DNA of 10,725 nt. Origin: Monoraphidium neglectum (taxonomy: Eukaryota; Chlorophyta; Chlorophyceae; Sphaeropleales; Selenastraceae). Position numbers and translations under genes: made by a program. Position 1 is the stretch's first letter; every line of letters begins with the position of its first letter. The notes below the pieces were generated by a model. It saw nothing but the letters and a program-made list of their open reading frames with translations, made no database searches and was not told the origin of the DNA. Of this stretch, positions 8,480 to 10,725 are shown piece by piece. The stretch spans positions 6,688 through 17,412 of the forward strand of contig NW_014012514.1 in the NCBI RefSeq assembly GCF_000611645.1, given 5' to 3'.

Positions 8480-10665
8480 GTGGCCCCGCCGCAGCGCCGC
8501 GTACGCACTTCTTTCCACGCGCAGCGCCTGCAGCAGCCACGGCACCGCCTTGGCGCGCACGCACGCCTCCGCACCCCCTCGGGGCTCAGCGCTCAGCCGG
8601 GCCAGGCCCCTGAGCGCCGCTTCGAGCAGAGCCGCATCCACTGTTGTTGGGTCTGTTGCGGCTCCCGCGCCCGCGCCGGCAGCCTCAGCCGCCCCAGGCG
8701 CCTCGCGGCAAGGCGGCTTGGAGCCGGCGATCGCTCGACGTAGCAGCAGCACAAGGAGCACCGCTGCGTGGTCAAGCAAGCAGCGCCCTGCTGCTGCCAC
8801 GTCGTTCGCGGCGGCGCTTGTTGCGACGTGCACGAGGAAGCCGGCGGCCGCCTGCTGGAGCTCGGAAAGCGCCTCTGCGGGCCCGGCGAGCCCGGGGCCG
8901 CTGCCGCGGCTTGTTGGGGCGGCCGCGGGCGTCGAGGCGCGGCACGCGGCGGCGAGCCGCTCTGTCAGACCGAGGCTCATGAGGTGGTCGAGCATCGCCT
9001 GCGGGTTTGAAAGGCAGCAAGCGGGCTGGCAACTGAATTTCATGTAGGGCACATCGCTCGAGTTTGCGTGCCGCGCCTCTAGCGGCGCCTGGCTCATGCA
9101 TGAGCCAATCTGCATGGCAAGCAAGCGCCCCTGCCACCGCAGAGCACATCCCTCCAACCCCCTCCCCTACACCAGCAATCACGTCTCACTGCGTCGGCGA
9201 CAGCCAGGGCCCAGCAGCTCGTCATGGCCTCGGCCGCCACGCGCAACACGCACGCCTCCGCCGCGCCGCCGCCGCTGCCGCCGCCTCGTCCACCCCCGCC
9301 CGCTGCCAGCGCCGCCGTGTCCAGCAGCAGCCCGAGTGCAGCCGCCTGCCCCGGCCCGAGCGGCGCGCCCGCGGGCCGCGCGCCCCTCGGCAGCGGCACC
9401 CCCCACCAGCCGGAGGGGCTGCCTTTGTAGAGCGCCTCGAGCCCGGCCGGCAGCGCCGAGGCGCCACGTGCTGCCAGCAGCCCCTCCCGCAGCAGCAGCC
9501 ACACCGAGCGCACGCCGAGGCTCACGGTCTGAAGGGCGGCGTCCCACCCGGCAGACGCGCCGCCGTCGGCACGTGGCCGCGGCAAAGCTGCCAAGGCCGC
9601 GGCCGCGGCCGCCCCAGCTGCGCCGGGCGGCCCTGACACCAGCTGCGTTGTGAGTGCGGGCGAGGCCGCCGCTGCCGTCTGTCCGCACGCGTTGTCTTTT
9701 GAAGTGGTGTGCCCGCCCCCGTGCCCTCCGCGCAGCCGCGCCAGCGCCGGCGGGAGCCATCGCTGCAGCAGCGCCGCCCAGCGAGGCTCCCCCGCCAGCT
9801 GCCGCCGGCGCGCTGGTTCCTGCGCCAACGCCCACAGTGTCGCCGCGTGCTGGGCATGCACAGCCCCCGCCAACCGCGAGGCGGGCGCAGCCCCTCCAGG
9901 AGCGGCGGGGGCGGCTCCATGATGCCCAGAGGTCGCGGCCGCGAGGTGCAGCATCATGTGATCCACTGCATTGCAGCCGAGCGGCCCGTCCACGATTGCT
10001 AGCAGCTGGCACGCCGAGGTGACCACCTGAGGGTGTGCGCCAGGGGTGGGTCATGTCTAGGCGGGTTGGTCAGGAGCAGGACTGGACGCCGCTGGATGGT
10101 TCAGACGTAATGCACGGCTGCAAACAGAAGGGCAGACGGGAGGCGGCGCCCCGCCCGCCGGCGCCACAGGAGCCGGCGCGCGCCGCTCACCTGGCTGCAA
10201 GGCACGAACAGGGCGTGCTCCGGCCGCAGTGGGTCCGGCAGCCTCTCCACCTGGGCCCCCGCCACCGCTGGCCCTAGTGACGTCGACCCCTCGGCCCCGG
10301 TGTCATCAGCGCCGCCGCCCACGGTGTTGCATGCGGCGTGCGGGGGCCCAGCCTCGCTGGCGGCCCGGCAGTCTGCTTGTGCCACTTCCAACGCGACAAC
10401 CCCCTCAAACGGCTGCTGCGGCGGCGGCGGCGACGGTCCTATGCTGCCAACTAGCGCCACGAGTGGAGCCAGCAGCCCGCTGCTGTGAAGGGCGGTCCTC
10501 AGATTGACGTGACCGAACGCCGCGCACGGCACTCTGTCATATTCAGCTGGTGCCGCTGCGGCGGCGGGCGCCTCGGCTGCGCGCGCCACTCCAGCCTGGG
10601 GCGTCGCTTGGGCGAGGCCTAACACTGCACCGGCGGCAAGCAGCTTGGCGTGGGCAACATGGGGT

Positions 10666-10667
<2 letters not shown>
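6431..10667 (-). CDS. Large Armadillo-like repeat protein, 5' end outside the window
   Basis: Three exons are visible: 10667-10191, 10026-9190 and 8998-6431. All junctions are phase 0 with GT-AG borders, giving 1293 residues and a TGA at 6433-6431. Helical repeats resembling Armadillo/HEAT units appear as FGHVNLRTALHSSGLLAPL (from residue 52), QHAATLWALAQEPARRR (about 218-234) and, best, ALLNVSS...LRAVCGNAGNASAVYKAEMRLK (about 698-762). Such folds are protein-binding scaffolds. A Gln tract lies at 612-630. After about residue 770 the protein is disordered and Ala/Gly/Pro-rich, with an acidic run (SDEEGEGDGDD), a probable coiled coil (ERAWLLLQRRAAEAERARAE) and a basic tail holding RPQTAG (1210) and RPASAG (1239). 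RPxTAG/RPxSAG motifs occur in many ciliary and cytoskeletal proteins of algae, so a flagellar role is possible but is only inference. GCAG|GTGGGT just before the stop could be a donor, so the C-terminus may differ slightly. Confidence 0.78.
8423..8479 (-). repeat. Poly-Gln tract (CAG repeat) in the Armadillo-like gene
   Basis: The coding strand reads nine Gln, one Lys, four Gln, one Pro and four Gln (residues 612-630), nearly all CAG. It interrupts the region between two helical segments, which suggests a flexible loop. Such near-pure CAG tracts often vary in length between strains. Confidence 0.92.

Positions 10668-10668
<1 letters not shown>

Positions 10669-10725
<57 letters not shown>
10669..10725. 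repeat. TG dinucleotide microsatellite running off the right edge
   Basis: At least 28 TG units reach the window end. On the minus strand this is a CA run that leads straight into CAG|GTACCC, the acceptor proposed for the first visible exon of the Armadillo-like gene. The repeat therefore forms the 3' end of an intron. Its true length cannot be seen. Confidence 0.95.

Noticed and set aside
1..10725. CRISPR arrays, tRNA or rRNA genes, insertion sequences, viral genes
   Set aside because: I looked on both strands and saw no spaced direct repeats, no recognisable RNA gene and no transposase, integrase or capsid-like sequence.

Overview
This window looks like nuclear DNA of a green alga, probably a chlorophyte of the Chlorophyceae type. 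The evidence is a strongly GC-rich sequence, intron-dense genes with short introns (about 160 to 370 bases) and canonical GT-AG borders, Ala/Gly/Pro/Gln-rich proteins, CAG (Gln) runs, CA/TG microsatellites, and TGTAA motifs placed like algal poly(A) signals. The lineage is inferred from style only. I see no bacterial operon, rRNA, tRNA, CRISPR array or transposon gene.

Three protein-coding genes lie head to tail, all on the minus strand, so they read from right to left. (1) From the right edge to 6431 is the 3' part of a large gene for a low-complexity protein with Armadillo-like helical repeats; three exons are visible, and the 5' end lies beyond the window. (2) From 6084 to 3698 is a four-exon gene for an unrecognised protein of about 578 residues, with a Gln-rich tract and a compact, probably folded block near its C-terminal third. 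(3) From 2881 to the left edge is a gene for a mitochondrial 3-hydroxyisobutyrate dehydrogenase of valine catabolism; seven exons are resolved with consistent splice phases, and the last exon or two are missing or unresolved at the left edge.

Between genes 1 and 2 (6085-6430) is a compound CA/CGCA microsatellite with short palindromes. Between genes 2 and 3 (2882-3697) is a non-coding stretch that should hold the 3' UTR of gene 2 and the promoter of the dehydrogenase. The window ends in a long TG repeat that forms the 3' end of an intron of the Armadillo-like gene.

The three genes show no evident shared pathway; their proximity looks like ordinary genome layout. The most useful observations are the full exon reconstruction of the dehydrogenase and its substitution at a normally conserved active-site Asn, the unknown protein's conserved-looking block, and the repeat tracts at splice sites and in the intergenic region. 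I found no convincing novel multi-gene system. The long plus-strand reading frames are shadows of GC-rich coding sequence on the other strand.
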